Below are positions 52,181 to 63,133 of a DNA stretch of 64,000 bases, in pieces (positions within the stretch are counted from its first letter, which is position 1; each line of letters begins with the position of its first letter). Location of the stretch: the NCBI GenBank assembly GCA_034766995.1, contig CM068313.1:15498012-15562011 (forward strand), given 5' to 3'. Under the pieces are notes generated by a model. That model ran no database searches and had not been told where the DNA came from. It saw only the letters and a program-made list of their open reading frames with translations. Both the position numbers and the translations under genes were made by a program. Origin of the DNA: Acanthacorydalis orientalis (taxonomy: Eukaryota; Arthropoda; Insecta; Megaloptera; Corydalidae).

Positions 52181-53417
52181 TGATTTTGTGATGAATCAAA
52201 AATATAGGAAATTTTATTGCATGTAATTTAGTAAAGAAATAAACTTATGAAGATAATAAATTTATGTACTTACTTTGGAGAAAAATATAGGTTATATACA
52301 AATAAAAATATATTTCATACCCTATCATATAAATTGAAAATATAATTACTGTTATTTGAGAGACAAATTCAGTCTCAAGAAGTATATTATACTTAAATAA
52401 ATTAAATTTGGTAGTAATTTGTTATTTACAGGTATAAATCTAATATAGAGGTAGAAAAATATGATACACCTTTGATAAAATTGTCTGTATTTTTAAAATT
52501 GTGTTCTTTTTTTTTAATAATAAAATACTCGAGAGAGTTAGTTTTACTTTTTAGAGATTATATGTACAAATAAACACACATGTTGGTGTGATATGTATTT
52601 TTATTAGGTGATATGGATTTTTGTACTTATCAAAACGTCACAGATTTTTTTTATATCAAATATCGGAAACCGGTAATGAATTTTTTTGTCGAGTTATTCC
52701 CAATTGTAAATATTATATTTATGTTCAAAGAGATCTCTATAATATTCACATCATTTGTGTGTGCAATGTTTTCAATTCTAATTATTTTTATTTGTGCAAT
52801 TTTTATTAATGTTTTCATTTTCATTTATTTTACTATTTTTATTTCTATATACTTCATAGTAATATTTATATAGATGATATGTGAATTATTTAATATGACT
52901 ATAAATTAATTAAAAAAGTCTCGTTCTTGTTATTTTATTCGTGTATTTATTTAAAAATCTAAAATTAATTCTGCAAATTAAAATATTAGTTGTTACATTA
53001 TTACTAGCATTAATCCAACTGAGTCGTTAAAAAATATAAAAAAGTCAGTGATTTTTTTTTATTTTAAATGGTGAGCGCTATTACATACTTTAATAAGTTA
53101 TAAGTAAATTAATCAAAAGCATGTTTCAAATGATAGCCTATGAATAAATATTTAACTTTAGTATTTAAAATATTTTATATAAAAGCAAGAAAATCATTAA
53201 AAAAAAATCATTTTCAATTAGTACCTTGTAATTTCCATGATAATATCCTATGAAATTAAGATTATTTCTGCTGTTTTTATAAAAAATGACATAAATATAT
53301 TTATAAATAAATACAAGCAATTTGATTGCTAAACTTTTCAGTAGACTTTTGAGAGATTTATGAAAAAAGAGATGTTTTGAATATTAAGTATAATACAAGT
53401 AATATTAACACGAATGC

Positions 53418-53429
53418 CTCTCTCTCTCT

Positions 53430-53498
<69 letters not shown>
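53418..53498. repeat. Compound (CT)n(TA)n repeat upstream of the Mip start exon
   Basis: CT run then 65 bp of TA; ends 227 bp before the splice acceptor. Confidence 0.95.
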
Positions 53499-53500
<2 letters not shown>

Positions 53501-53725
53501 AAATTTACTTAATTTATTTTCAATTGAGACAAAATTGAAATTCGATATAATTTCAAACCGTCATTTCTTGATTAAAAGAACTTATGTTAATGATTATTCA
53601 TATTAATAGTACAGCCAAGAAGTATATTTTTTTATTATGCTAACCGAACATTTCCGATTCTGTTTTATATCGCACAGTGTTAAAAACTAAAGCATGACAT
53701 AAATTCTGTTTACTTTATTCCACAG

Positions 53726-53739
53726 GTGGTGGTGAAAAC
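53726..53739 (+). other. Mip: Mip 5'-UTR remainder of the start-codon exon, with upstream splice acceptor
   Basis: Fourteen nucleotides (GTGGTGGTGAAAAC) separate the acceptor AG at 53724-53725 from the ATG. The pyrimidine-rich tract in front fits a 3' splice site, so the promoter and at least one non-coding exon lie upstream. GAAAAC directly before ATG has the purine at -3 (A at 53737) expected of arthropod start contexts. No promoter-like element is seen immediately upstream. Confidence 0.65.
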
Positions 53740-53892
53740 ATGCAGTGCGACAGAAAAGGTTTAACAAGCTTGACGACAGGATGTCTTCTGTGGTTATCCA
53801 TTCTGATTGCCCATCATTTTGTGGTCATGTCTCACGGGTCACCGGTGATGTCACCTGCCGTTGCCCAGCATGATAAAAGTACAGCAGATGTG
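53740..53892 (+). CDS. Mip: Allatostatin-B / myoinhibitory peptide precursor, first coding exon (signal peptide)
   Basis: This exon encodes the first 51 residues of a secreted neuropeptide precursor. The start is the first ATG after a splice acceptor (TTTACTTTATTCCACAG ending at 53725). Residues 1-11 are polar with Arg and Lys. Residues about 12-31 form a hydrophobic core (CLLWLSILIAHHFVVM) typical of a signal peptide, and a short Ser/Pro/Ala-rich stretch follows, with likely cleavage near residues 33-43. The exon ends in a GTG codon followed by the donor GTAAGA, phase 0, which joins in frame to the exon at 59748. Alone it would be an anonymous leader; its assignment rests on strand, phase, splice sites and the downstream MIP exon. 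Codon use is far more GC-rich than the surroundings. The leader sequence is not conserved between species, so the exact join should be treated as a prediction. Confidence 0.85.
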
Positions 53893-55251
53893 GTAAGACC
53901 TAGTTTGTAATAAGTTGAAGAGATTTGCAAGATGACATATTTATTATTTAAATATTCTTGGTAGAATTAGTTATGAGATTTTATTTATTCTGGTGATATT
54001 ATTCATTTACATTGTTTATCTTTTTGAACTGGTTTCAAATTTATATATCATTAATCACAGTTTTCATGTTACAAGTTGTTTTTATGTGACTGCAAATATT
54101 CTTTTAAACAAATAATTAAATAAAATTAATAATTTTTATATAATAGTATTTTTCATTAAATAATTGTTTATTTATAATTTAGTGTAAGATTTTTGTGGGT
54201 AACTATTAACAGTGATTGTTAATTTTAGAAATTTTGATTTGGTAAAAAATATAGAATATTTTTTTGTATATGTAAATATATATTTATTAAAAAATAGTAA
54301 AAAATAAATAACTGGAAAATATAAACGACGTAGAAATAAAATTCATAAAGAAATATCTAAATGGGCTTTTCGATAACATGTAAAATATGGATATTAGTTA
54401 ATATTTTACATATTATGTTATTTTTTTTCTTCATTATCAATTAAAATATATATGAAAAATTTAGTAAAAAATATTTGTGCTATATAATATATTTAAAATT
54501 TACACTTTTATATTACAAATGCCTGAAATAAGTCTTAATTTTTAATTTTTGGAAATGAAAAAAATATCTTTATTATTAGCAATGATTTTCATTAATTAAA
54601 CGATGTACACATATAATAAGAATATTTGATATATATATATATATATATATATACTTTTGAATTTTTACCTCACATTATTAATTATCACTGCCATTCTAAA
54701 AATAGTGTATTATATTAATATATATTTAAACACTTTGTAAATGGTTAGTTAATATTAAACAAAAATTCAAATAATGAATGGACAATAATTAGTTTGAATT
54801 AAAAATTGTGAAAAGACCAGAATTTCGAAACTTTCTTTCATCCTTAAATGATTATATTACACAGCGATTACTTCATAAAACATAATAAAGATTATTGAGA
54901 AGATATATTGTTAAATTCATAATATATAAATGAAGTAGAAAATAAAATATATAAATAAAAACGTAATAAAATTTAATTGTACAAAGTTTCAAAATTAAAT
55001 TTTTATCTTGTAGCAAGTGAAACTTCCTAAATCAAATTTTCATTGGCTTGTCATTTATGAATATAAAGTATTCAATGCTACGATGTTTTTTATATAAGAA
55101 AGTTTTAATTTTTTCACAAATATCTTATGAAACTTTCCTATAACGTCATATTCTGCGGTAACGATTCAACATTTTTCAATATTTTCAATGGAACTTTTTG
55201 TTTATTACTTTAACAATCCTTTTAAATCACACACACGCATTCATTCATACT

Positions 55252-55253
<2 letters not shown>

Positions 55254-55302
<49 letters not shown>
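55254..55302. repeat. (TA)n microsatellite in Mip intron
   Basis: Pure TA run of about 49 bp. Confidence 0.95.
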
Positions 55303-55305
<3 letters not shown>

Positions 55306-56365
55306 CTTCTGTTTTCGATGAATGTTATAAATATTTTAATACTTAATTTATTTACTGTCTACTTATTCCTTAATTGTATCTAAATTATTATCTAAAGTTG
55401 TATATTTGTAACTATTTTTCCATTTTTTATAACTTTTTTATATATATAATAAAATGACAAACACATATGTGAGATTTTTATCATTATGCCAAATATTACC
55501 TTTAATTTTATGATGTTTTTATTTTTTTCATCCAACAAGATATTTCAGTCGATACTTTATTTGAAACACAGACGAATTAAAATAATTATATTATAAAATC
55601 TGTACAAAACTTATAAATATATTTTTTAAATAAGAAATTTATATCAAATATTCATTGAAAAGCACAAAGAACCTGGTGTGAAAAATAAAAAAGTTTTTAT
55701 TTTTCAGTTTTAAAATTTATAATATCTCAATTTTTAGTCAACTGAAAACTTTTTATAGTGTAATGTTAGAAAAAAATATTTGAACATACAGCTTGTATAT
55801 ATTTTAACATCAGCTTTTTGTATTCAAATTTATAGAATACATTTATTGTAAAATCAAAGTTTAGTCTATATTTAACAGTTAAATTCGAATTTATCATAGA
55901 ATTCTTTTTTATATTGAGATACATCTTCTCATTAGGGATCTATTTATAAATGAAATTAATTTTAATTAGCTATTTATTATTTGATTTTTTATAAATAGTA
56001 CATTCTATGATATAATTTTTTTTTAAAAAAACAATTATTAAATTATAATCCATTGTACATCGAATATTACTATTGAATAGGTTCATTAAACTAACAATAA
56101 TAAATAAAAATTACCATTTATTGTAGTTGAAACTATTTAAAAGTATGTTTTTTTTATAAAAGTAATCGATTTATTATTATAATAATATATAATAAACATA
56201 TGAACATATTTAATTTTAAAGATAAATCGGAAAATAATATTGACTACTGAAATCCCTTTCATTTATCTTCAATTGACTTATTAAAGTTTTAAATCTTAAG
56301 AGGAAATAAAAATTATTTAATTAAATAACATTATTCTTACAAAAGAGATATTATCCTTTGTATAC

Positions 56366-56366
<1 letters not shown>

Positions 56367-56419
<53 letters not shown>
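56367..56419. repeat. (TA)n microsatellite in Mip intron
   Basis: Pure TA run; another of 29 bp lies at 56567-56595. Confidence 0.95.
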
Positions 56420-56422
<3 letters not shown>

Positions 56423-56562
56423 ATTGTATTTTAATGAACACTTATGTCGTGCTTTTATTTTGTATAAATGATAATTGCTTTTATAATCTACAAGAGTATG
56501 TTTAACAGGAATGAGTATAACATTGTGTGGTTAACTATTTAACCTCAATTTACATAATATTG

Positions 56563-56597
<35 letters not shown>

Positions 56598-59028
56598 ACA
56601 CGAATGTACCTTTTAATTTGTATAGTGATTCAGAAACATAAAATGAACAAAAATGTTTATGTAGACGTATAGTTCCTGATATTTCATTAGAGATACAAGA
56701 TGTTTTATTTTTCATTCATAGTCATTTATTTTACAGGAGTCGAACATTTGTTTAATAGTTACATTAAATTACCTTTATTCTTTTACTTAACAAATAAAAA
56801 TCCATTGAAGAAATGCAGATTGTTAAATAATTTTACAATAAAAGCTCAAATTTCTTTAACAATAAGTAACATCAATATTAGATTAGATTCTTTTTAGCTT
56901 AAATTTTTGGCTTATAATTTATACAGATAATTTTGTTTTTTAATTATGAAGCAATCTTATGACGTTTTTATGCATATATGAAGAATATCAAAAGATAATT
57001 CGAATTTCAAAGCGAATGAGTCATGCACACAAGATAATTAAGAACAGAAATGACGCCTGTACTTCAGAATGAAAAGGATAATAAATATTTATGTTTTTCA
57101 AGTAAAATAACGAAGTGTATTGAACGGATAAAAAACTAAAAGTCAGTAAAAAAATCATTTCTTCTTTGAGAGAAAAGAAAGAGATGTTCTATATCCCTTT
57201 AATGAAGTGTTAGATGCCACATGTATGTAAAAATCATTTACAATATCTTAATCTATATATAACTTTTTATAGGATAACCTTATGTAGCTTCTAATAGATC
57301 TAATTATACTAATAAATAATTTTTACAATTAGCCTTCGTAAAGAACCCCAATTTTATGTTTAAAAATTGATCTGAAAATATATAAAAACAATTATTTAAT
57401 TAAATTAAATTTAATTAATTTAAAATATTTCAATGTATATTTTGTAAAAAAATGTATTAAATTCGATCCGATTTATAAACTCCAACAATGTTTTTTTTTT
57501 ATACAAATCTTGAAGAAATATATTAAAAGGTAATTGGTTTCATGTAAAGGAAAATATCCCTTTGATTCGTTTTTTATTAAATGAAATTTAAAAAAGGAAA
57601 CGTACCAGTGCTCCATTTTAAAATAAAATATCAAGGATAATTCAGATGATAATTAACCAGATGATGTAAAAATCCATGGAAAGTATTGTTATTAAATACA
57701 TTTACATATATCTATTTATTATAAAAAGTATGTGAAAAAATTGAAATTAATTCTTATGATAAATATTTTTTTCAATAATTTCCATATTGGTTAACTGTTT
57801 TTAAAAAATATTTCCAACAGAAAGATTTTAAACAGATTTTTTTTGAAAAGTACATATTGCATTGTAGTTTCGAATTGAGAATTAAATTGATAGAGATTTA
57901 TATTAAACCGAAAATTTATATTCGTGCATATTTTTCGATATAGAATTTTTAATAAATCCAGTATAATTGTTTCAAATTTACGGTTGAGAGAATATTTATT
58001 TTTCATTAGATATTTGTATCTTTATTATGATAGTAGTTGTCTATTTCCTTGAAACACTTTCGATTCGAAAATATCCTAACAAAACTTGATATGATTAATA
58101 ATAAAACAATTAATTATAAACTGAAATTTTGTATTGAACCTGGGATGTATTTTTTCAGTAAGGTATTAATTTTCATTAGTACGGATTTGAAAAAGAGAAT
58201 ATTTAATGATTGTATAGTGGTTCATAATTTATTCTCGACGGAAAAGTCTTTCTTCTCTTAAAGTAGTCCTATGCAGATGTATTTATCGTTATTATTAAAT
58301 TAGTCGCTCACTTACATGAAACAATCGCTTTGTTCCAATTTCAACAATAACTGTCGTTCATATATTGTACTTGCATGATATTGACTCGTTGCTAACGTTG
58401 AATAGAACATTTATGAAAAGAGATCTCTTCCGATTTACAAATAATAACAATTATATTGTAGAATGTTCTGTAAGTTTAGATGGATACAGTTTTCATTTAT
58501 GTTTTTATTCTAATAGTATAGTATTTTTACATCATATTCACAAACATTTTTGCAATACGATTATTATAAAAATACTCTGTCAAATATATCAAGCCATGTA
58601 CAAAAGTACCGTATTGAAATCGATTTTAATAAAATACAAGAAATAACAAATATAAACTTACTAATTTTTTAAATAGTTAATGCATTTCTTGCAAAATATA
58701 TTACGATATATTACAATATATAGATGTGTTTTCGATTATTTTCTTATAAATAATCTTATTTCTTACATGTCTAGACAAACATATCAGGTTCATACAAGGT
58801 AAAAACACTCTCGTATGAAAAATGATGTCTTAAAACATATATTTTTTTAATAAACTATTCATAAAAATGTAATGAAAATATAATTATTCATATTATTCGT
58901 AACTTATTTTATTGCATTTTTTTAATAAATAACAAATATTTTTAAATTATTATAGGTTATATATATATATATATATATAAAATCAAAATTTTCCACAAAA
59001 AATTCGATGACATCGACTTATTTGTTTA

Positions 59029-59036
59029 TGACGTCA
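59029..59036. promoter_or_regulatory. Consensus CRE palindrome TGACGTCA inside the Mip intron
   Basis: An exact full-length cAMP-response element. It lies 712 bp before the peptide exon. CREB sites are common in neuropeptide genes, but a single 8-bp match can be chance. Confidence 0.25.
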
Positions 59037-59246
59037 ATGTTTCTATGGTACCCAAATATGTTTATCTCATATACAAAATAACACGTTTCAATCTGTCTGT
59101 GATAGTGATTATATAAACATAATATATATATATATATAACACGGTGCAATATATCTGCGAGAATTATTATATAGACAAATGAATTTTAAAAAATATGTTT
59201 ATTGTTCCATTCGATTACATTACATGCTTATAATTGACAAGTGGGC

Positions 59247-59303
59247 GAGCGCAGCGGGTCCGGGGGTTGGTGAGCGCAACGAGCAGAGGGCGAAGCCCTA
59301 TAG
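59247..59303. repeat. GC-rich block of internally repeated GAGCGCARCG units
   Basis: An abrupt GC-rich island lies within intron DNA. GCGAGCGCAGCGGG and GTGAGCGCAACGAGC are diverged repeats of one unit. The block ends in AGGGCGAAGCCCT, a perfect 5-bp stem with a GAA loop. Its composition is unlike both host DNA and the Mip exons, which suggests a piece of a mobile repeat. Confidence 0.55.
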
Positions 59304-59480
59304 TATTTATATATATTGCATATAGTGAAAAAGCAGATTCTCAGAAATAAAGAATACAAAGCTAATGATAGAATTTACTAGAAATATTTTTTTTTTAAAA
59401 AATATAAAATATAACAATATTTCGTGCATAATATTAATTAGACTATTTAGATATGAATTTAGATTATAGTATAAAAATAC

Positions 59481-59482
<2 letters not shown>

Positions 59483-59519
<37 letters not shown>
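59483..59519. repeat. (TA)n microsatellite in Mip intron
   Basis: Pure TA run, about 230 bp before the peptide exon. Confidence 0.9.
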
Positions 59520-59522
<3 letters not shown>

Positions 59523-59747
59523 TAAAAAGAGAGAGAAAAGTGCTTAGCAAATATTTGACAGAAAAATGTAAAATGAGTATTTCATTTCATTCATCACACT
59601 AATCAGCCCACTGAATTCAGAGATTCAAATTAAACTCTCGACAGATTATTTTCACGCCGCATCAGCAAATGAGTTTGACGAGTGCGTCAGCAAACATAGT
59701 CATGATCTGTGTCGTTAATCAGTCGATATTGTTCTCTGTGTGTACAG

Positions 59748-59939
59748 ATCGAAGCACCGTACGAAGAACATTCTATGGATGAACCTGTCGTGCAAAAACG
59801 TTCGTGGAGCAAGTTACAAGGCGGTTGGGGCAAACGCGGGTGGCAAAATCTACAGTCCGGATGGGGCAAGCGTGTCCCCTACGTCGACACCGATCGTATG
59901 CTTCAGGGTGTAGATAAGCGCGGATGGCAGAATCTACAG
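59748..59939 (+). CDS. Mip: Allatostatin-B / myoinhibitory peptide precursor, second coding exon (two full MIPs and half of a third); gene is partial
   Basis: MIPs are amidated neuropeptides with the pattern W(X6)W-amide. In insects they inhibit visceral muscle and hormone release and act through the MIP/sex-peptide G-protein-coupled receptor. The exon encodes precursor residues 52-115. A short acidic spacer ends in QKR. SWSKLQGGW follows with GKR (amidation glycine plus dibasic cleavage site), then GWQNLQSGW with GKR. A spacer peptide, VPYVDTDRMLQGVD, ends in KR, and GWQNLQ then runs into the donor GTGGGT. Both complete peptides have exactly six residues between the tryptophans (W71/W78 and W83/W90). 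The acceptor is TTCTCTGTGTGTACAG. Both exon ends are phase 0. The third MIP lacks its second Trp and its GKR, which must be on a later exon outside the window. Insect precursors usually carry several MIPs, so this is the N-terminal part. Confidence 0.95.
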
Positions 59940-60286
59940 GTGGGTTTACTCTATATGTACACTGTTTGTATGCAATGTGTGCTCGTGTCGTGTGAAATAC
60001 GAGAATTATGCGGTGTACAAATTATTTGTTAGAACAGCAGAGAAATATATAGGGTTACAGTAATACGTGTCGATTACTTTCAAGAAGTGCATTTTCAATA
60101 TTTGTTTTTCGGCTTCTAGTATATATAATGCACATGTGTTTTCTTATATTTAATTTATATCAGACAACAATTTATAATTTTTATTTATACGAGCATGTAT
60201 ACTTGACACAAAAATATATTATTGTACGCAGGACTTCCTAAAATGCAACTCTCTTGACAAGTAAATTTATTTGAAAATTTTAATTA

Positions 60287-60317
<31 letters not shown>

Positions 60318-61820
60318 TGAATAACACATTTTTTTAAAGGATATGACATTATAATTATAAAATAAAAAAGTGATAATATAAAATATAAGATAATAGATTA
60401 TGTATAAAATCCATGTGTAAATAATAATAAATAACGTGCAAGTCTATAAATTAATAAAATGACATCCTCATTAAAAAGAAAATGTCTAAATTAAATATCG
60501 TCATGAAAAAACGTATAACTTGTTCCATTTTACAACTGTTTCTGTATTCAGCAATAAAGTCATTATCAAAAAAGACTTATTATAACAAAATGATACTTTT
60601 TACGATTTGATATCTTGGTCATTTATATAATGTATGTTTTTGTTAATGTTTAATATTTTTTATAGTTCTTCGGTATTTACATTACCACTTAATACATCAT
60701 TTTTACGTATAAATAAAATTTTATATTATCAAAAATGTACATTAAATTTATGAGGAGAATAATATAATAAAAAACATATATGAAAATAGAAATATATGTT
60801 TTCAATGTGTATGAACTTTCCATATACTAATTTAAATTATTTCGATGTATTTTCAAATTACAATGGAACTTTTTACTTTCTACTAACTGTAGTCAAGTCA
60901 GGACATTAATACTGAAAAGTATGTAGGAAATACAGTAAATGTGGACTATTAGCCTTTCCTTTAGTGTCAAGCAGAAAGGTTTATTACTCATGTAACTCTA
61001 AATTAGCTCTTCATACTGCAAGCCTGATGAAAAATATTTATCCTATGATTGTTATTAGTCCATAAATATTAATAGTATGGTTAAGAGATTATTATAACAA
61101 GTTTTTTCATATTTTTTATTCTTGAATGTGAACTTTATGATTTTGGCAACAACAGTATTATTTTTTCATTATGCCAGTATTTTACGACACTTGTGGAGCT
61201 TTATTTTTTAAAAAAGGAAAAATACTTTAGATTGATTATTTTATAAAAAAATATAAAATGGTCCTGAATCTATTTAAAAAACAGACAATAGAGCTTTTTA
61301 TGCAAATAATAATAGAGGAATTATTTTTTTTTAAAATCCGATTCGAAAGAAAACTACTTTTATGAATTAAAGGAAATAATAAATATTATTAGTTTTCATT
61401 CAAATAAGAGAACAAACCTTTTTATATTTCATATAAAAATATAATCATTACAGAGAATTTGTAGATCACCGTCGTATGCTCAACACTGATTAATAAGGAC
61501 GATCTAACGCTCTAAATAATTAATCAATCCATCTTTCAGTATTTGTTTTTTAAAGTTTACAAACATGAAAAGTTTTAAATTTTGGTTTGTCAAACGGTAC
61601 GATATAAAAATAAAAATACGATTTTTTTAAATGAAAAGCCTTTTCAATAAATCTACCCATATATCAACTTTTATATGTCACTTGTTCTATATCACTTATC
61701 TCTTTTTACTAATTTACTTGTAAATTGTTTTTTAGTAAAATAGTTTTTTTAAAAAAAATTAAATTAATAATTTTTAGAAATAGATCCTTTATGTATTTTC
61801 ATAAATTTTTTTAAATCTTA

Positions 61821-61828
<8 letters not shown>

Positions 61829-61878
<50 letters not shown>
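61829..61878. repeat. (TA)n microsatellite
   Basis: Pure TA run of about 50 bp. Confidence 0.95.
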
Positions 61879-61880
<2 letters not shown>

Positions 61881-62296
61881 GCAGTTTTAAATCGTCGTCT
61901 AAAAATATTCCACAACTTTGTTAATTTATGCGTTAAAATTACCTTCGACATTATTAAGATTAAAAACGAATTAATTATAGCTTTTTCCGTACTAATCTCC
62001 TGAATTTGAATAATTTATTAATCATGATGATCAGAGCGTACCGTATCTTAATACAATTGAATAAAACGAAATACGGCTAAAATTTATAAAATAAAGCGAT
62101 CAATTAAACACTAGTATTTTTATTAAAAATTATTAATATACTAAAAGTAAATAATTTTATTTTTTTACTGTAAAAAACGATAATTTTACTTCTGTTTCTA
62201 ATTAAACAGTATTTGTTTTTTGTTTGAATGAAATTTTAAATAAAATTAAATCGATTGTTACTTAAATGGGTATTTTTTTAAAATGAGACTATAAAA

Positions 62297-62663
62297 CAGT
62301 GATTGTCAATTTTAAACTTGGAAAACCTATTGAAGTGTGCAGTTTGAAAAATGGCAGATTTTTTTAGTTGATTAGATTTGCAGCTTGTGTTTCGATTTAT
62401 TTAAGTTGACATACGAATATTTCAAATAATTTAATCTTATAAGATAGATCATTTCTTTGTAGTTCCCATTTGTTGTAGTGAAATTGAGATCTCTTTGTGA
62501 CTTGACTTCGTTCAAGTAATAATAATAATATTGTTTAATCATTCAGTATCAGATACATTTCGTATGTGGAATTGTGAATGCGTAGATATATTTCAAGAAA
62601 TACATTTTGAATCCGCTGTGGACTCGTAATATGTAATCTATTAACTCAGGTTGGGAACCGCTG
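62297..62663. mobile_element. Non-autonomous hAT-like element (367 bp) with 8-bp target duplication
   Basis: The left end begins CAGTGATTGTCAATTTTAAA. The right end, read on the minus strand, begins CAGCGGTTCCCAACCTGAG, the classic start of many hAT elements. The two ends agree at most of the first 11 positions. The 8 bases before the left end (CTATAAAA) and after the right end (CGATAAAA) match at 7 of 8, as expected for a hAT 8-bp target-site duplication. There is no open frame, so this is a MITE-like copy. It lies in the Mip intron. Confidence 0.65.
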
Positions 62664-63100
62664 CGATAAAAAAAAATGTCATTGTACTAAATGTCGATAA
62701 CAGGTATAAATGTTTGTAATTGTATGACTAATTTTTTTGAAATCATATATAAATTAATTAGATATTTCAATACAATTGTTTAATCGGAAAAACGCTATTA
62801 CAATTATTGCACTTTCATCCTGATAAGACAATTTTAAACATTAGAGAATTTCGTTAAAATTATGACATATTTAACACGTTAATCATATTATATCATAATA
62901 CGGACTATCACATAAAAGATAACAATTGTTGGTTGATACATCTAGAATATTGTTACTCAAGATATTTTTTTACATAGTTGAGTCTTACTTTAATCTCATA
63001 ATACATTGACATTCTTTTATAAGAAAAAAGATTGGATCGTTTAACATTTTTCATCAAAAGATTATAATTTTTGATACAGAAAATATTTAAACACATGCTT

Positions 63101-63101
63101 A

Positions 63102-63132
<31 letters not shown>

Positions 63133-63133
63133 A
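63101..63133. repeat. Compound (TA)n(GA)n repeat
   Basis: Short TA run followed by GAGAGAGAGAGAGAG. Confidence 0.9.

Larger units (their letters stand above)
53893..59747 (+). other. Mip: Mip intron between leader exon and peptide exon (5,855 bp)
   Basis: Bounded by the donor GTAAGA and an acceptor ending GTGTGTACAG, phase 0. The intron is AT-rich and non-coding. It holds (TA)n tracts near 54629, 55254, 56367, 56567, 58957, 59122 and 59483, a perfect CRE-type palindrome at 59029, and an isolated GC-rich block at 59247-59303. No open frame in it resembles a known protein. Confidence 0.8.

Noticed and set aside
52613..52873. Plus-strand 86-codon hydrophobic frame that looks like a membrane protein
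   Set aside because: Phe, Ile and Tyr are what T-rich DNA encodes by chance; an overlapping second frame is equally open and no family pattern is seen.
59687..59869. Minus-strand 60-codon frame rich in Pro, His and Cys
   Set aside because: Antisense shadow of the MIP exon, whose plus-strand reading has exact repeated W(X6)W-GKR units.
59709..60032. Single 107-codon plus-strand gene starting at ATG 59709
   Set aside because: Its first 13 codons lie before a good splice acceptor and lack a signal peptide; the tail lies after a good donor. Splicing to the 53740 leader explains the sequence better.
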